Origin: Massilia putida | GTDB taxonomy: Bacteria; Pseudomonadota; Gammaproteobacteria; Burkholderiales; Burkholderiaceae_D | Length of the DNA stretch: 64,000 bases | Direction: 5' to 3' | Assembly: GCF_001941825.1 (NCBI RefSeq) | Contig: NZ_CP019038.1 | Span: 6,634,001 to 6,698,000 of the forward strand | In this document: piece after piece, positions 63,053-64,000 of the stretch | Layout of the letters: the number at the start of each line of letters is the position of its first letter | Numbering within the stretch: the stretch's first letter is position 1 | Made by a program: the position numbers and the translations under genes | The notes under the pieces: model-generated | The model's input: only the letters and a program-made list of their open reading frames with translations | The model's database searches: none | Told to the model about the DNA's origin: nothing

Positions 63053-64000
63053 TTGCAGAGCGATATCGTGATCGTGGGCGGCGGGGCGGGCGGATTGGAA
63101 CTCGCCTGCAAACTGGGCCGCAAATTCGGGCCCGACAAGGTGACGCTGGTCGACAGCCGGCTCTACCACGTGTGGAAGCCGTCGCTGCACGAGGTGGCGG
63201 CCGGCACGCTGGACATCCACCAGGAAGGCCTGTCGTACCAGATGCTGGCGCACGATCGCGGCTTTACCTTCGTGTACGGTGCCATGACGGCGCTCGACGC
63301 GACCGCGCGGCACATCACGATCGCTCCCGTCACGGCAGGCGCCGACGGCGAGGAAGTGCTGCCGCAGCGCACGCTCGGTTACCGCTCGCTCGTGATCGCC
63401 GTCGGCAGCACGTCGAATTATTTCGGCGTGCCCGGCGCGCGCGAACATACGATTTCCCTGAATGCCACCGAGGACGCCGAGCGGTTCCGCCTGCGCCTGC
63501 TGCGCCTGCTCGCCCAGGCCGAGCAGCAGAAGGAGGACGGTACGGGCGACAGCGGCCTGGACATCGTCATCATCGGCGGCGGCGCCACGGGCGTCGAGCT
63601 GGCGGCGGAATTGCGCGAGGCATCCGGCGCGTACGCCGCCTATGGCTTTCGTCGCTTGCAGGTGAAGCGCGACGTGCGCATCACGCTGCTCGAAGGCGCG
63701 CCCCGCATCCTGGCGCCGCTGCCGGAACGCGTGTCGGCCGCGGCCCTGCGCCTGCTGGACGAGCGAGCCATCCGGGTCGTGACGGATTGCCGCGTCAGCC
63801 GGATCGACAAGCACGAGGTCAGCGACAGCAAGGGCAATGTCTATCCGGTCGACCTGTGCGTGTGGGCCGCGGGCATCCGCGCGCCGGAATTCCTCGGCTC
63901 GCTCGGCTTGCCGGTCGCCAAGGGCGGCCAGATCGAAGTCGACGGGCATTTGCGCGTGAAAGGCGTGCCCGACGTGTACGCGCTGGGCGATTGCGCCGCC
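63053..64000 (+). CDS. ndh: Type II NADH dehydrogenase (partial)
   Basis: 316 codons to the window edge. The frame starts at TTG (63053) after ACGGAGGCAGGC; no in-frame ATG or GTG suits better. FAD site IVIVGGGAGGLELACKLG, NADH site IVIIGGGATGVELAAELREA, VWAAGIRAPEFL and VYALGDCAA. These are the Ndh signatures: a non-pumping NADH:quinone oxidoreductase bound to the membrane face. The C-terminal anchor is beyond the end. Confidence 0.9.
   Translation, partial: MQSDIVIVGGGAGGLELACKLGRKFGPDKVTLVDSRLYHVWKPSLHEVAAGTLDIHQEGLSYQMLAHDRGFTFVYGAMTALDATARHITIAPVTAGADGEEVLPQRTLGYRSLVIAVGSTSNYFGVPGAREHTISLNATEDAERFRLRLLRLLAQAEQQKEDGTGDSGLDIVIIGGGATGVELAAELREASGAYAAYGFRRLQVKRDVRITLLEGAPRILAPLPERVSAAALRLLDERAIRVVTDCRVSRIDKHEVSDSKGNVYPVDLCVWAAGIRAPEFLGSLGLPVAKGGQIEVDGHLRVKGVPDVYALGDCAA

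Overview
The window looks like chromosome of a high-GC betaproteobacterium of the family Oxalobacteraceae, close to Massilia, Telluria or Duganella. This rests on the gene families, on codon use that is strongly GC-biased at third positions (which also explains the many long antisense open frames), and on intergenic repeats with a GGGGTCAGAGCCC core that I associate with this group. That placement is inference from memory. I see no rRNA, tRNA, CRISPR array, complete insertion sequence, prophage or plasmid function. Most of the DNA is metabolic and regulatory chromosome with many divergent regulator/target pairs.

Layout. 1-3.3 kb: the start of a CHASE3 sensor, a DUF2971 protein and a chemoreceptor. 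3.5-8.5 kb: a beta-glucoside operon (GH1 glucosidase, glucokinase, MFS transporter) facing a LacI-type regulator, with a perfect palindromic operator at the operon promoter. 8.6-10.4 kb: an SDR/LysR pair. 10.4-20.7 kb: a phosphate and polyphosphate region holding a secreted alkaline phosphatase, ppx, ppk and sixA. Two good PHO-box promoters drive the phosphatase and ppk, and an unrelated block (NTF2-like, two GNATs, RidA, AraC/MFS) separates ppx from ppk-sixA. 20.8-25.1 kb: regulators, a histidine-kinase remnant and an acyl-CoA synthetase. 25.3-27.9 kb: a pirin-DoxX-OsmC-pirin redox-stress operon. 28-33.3 kb: LysR and TetR regulators with an aldo/keto reductase, a CmcJ-like protein and a DsbA-fold isomerase. 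33.5-40 kb: a quinate/shikimate-to-protocatechuate cluster (IclR regulator, HPPD-like protein, shikimate dehydrogenase-like, dehydroshikimate dehydratase, AroQ, porin, MHS transporter). 40-47.6 kb: a GAF-GGDEF-EAL protein, SDRs, a small TonB-domain protein, an isochorismatase pseudogene and a GST. 47.7-50.5 kb: an isolated tssF-tssG pair. 50.5-53 kb: a copper ATPase with a CueR-type promoter and an in-frame C-terminal CopZ-like domain. 53-64 kb: a TonB-receptor remnant, a CDF transporter, a Pat-type acetyltransferase, an RNA helicase, a DadA-like oxidase behind a TPP riboswitch, outer-membrane and periplasmic proteins, and the start of a type II NADH dehydrogenase.

The points most worth following are: (i) the TPP riboswitch upstream of a DadA-like gene, with a 17-codon leader ORF overlapping its start codon; (ii) the CopA/CopZ read-through fusion that keeps a hairpin, a Shine-Dalgarno and an internal ATG at the junction; (iii) the matching PHO-box promoters of the phosphatase and ppk; (iv) two distant promoters, of the pirin operon and the isochorismatase pseudogene, that share three blocks at identical spacing; (v) a dehydroshikimate dehydratase whose usual HPPD-like fusion partner is a separate gene here. 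All coordinates and motifs were read by eye. Family assignments come from recognised motifs, not from database searches.
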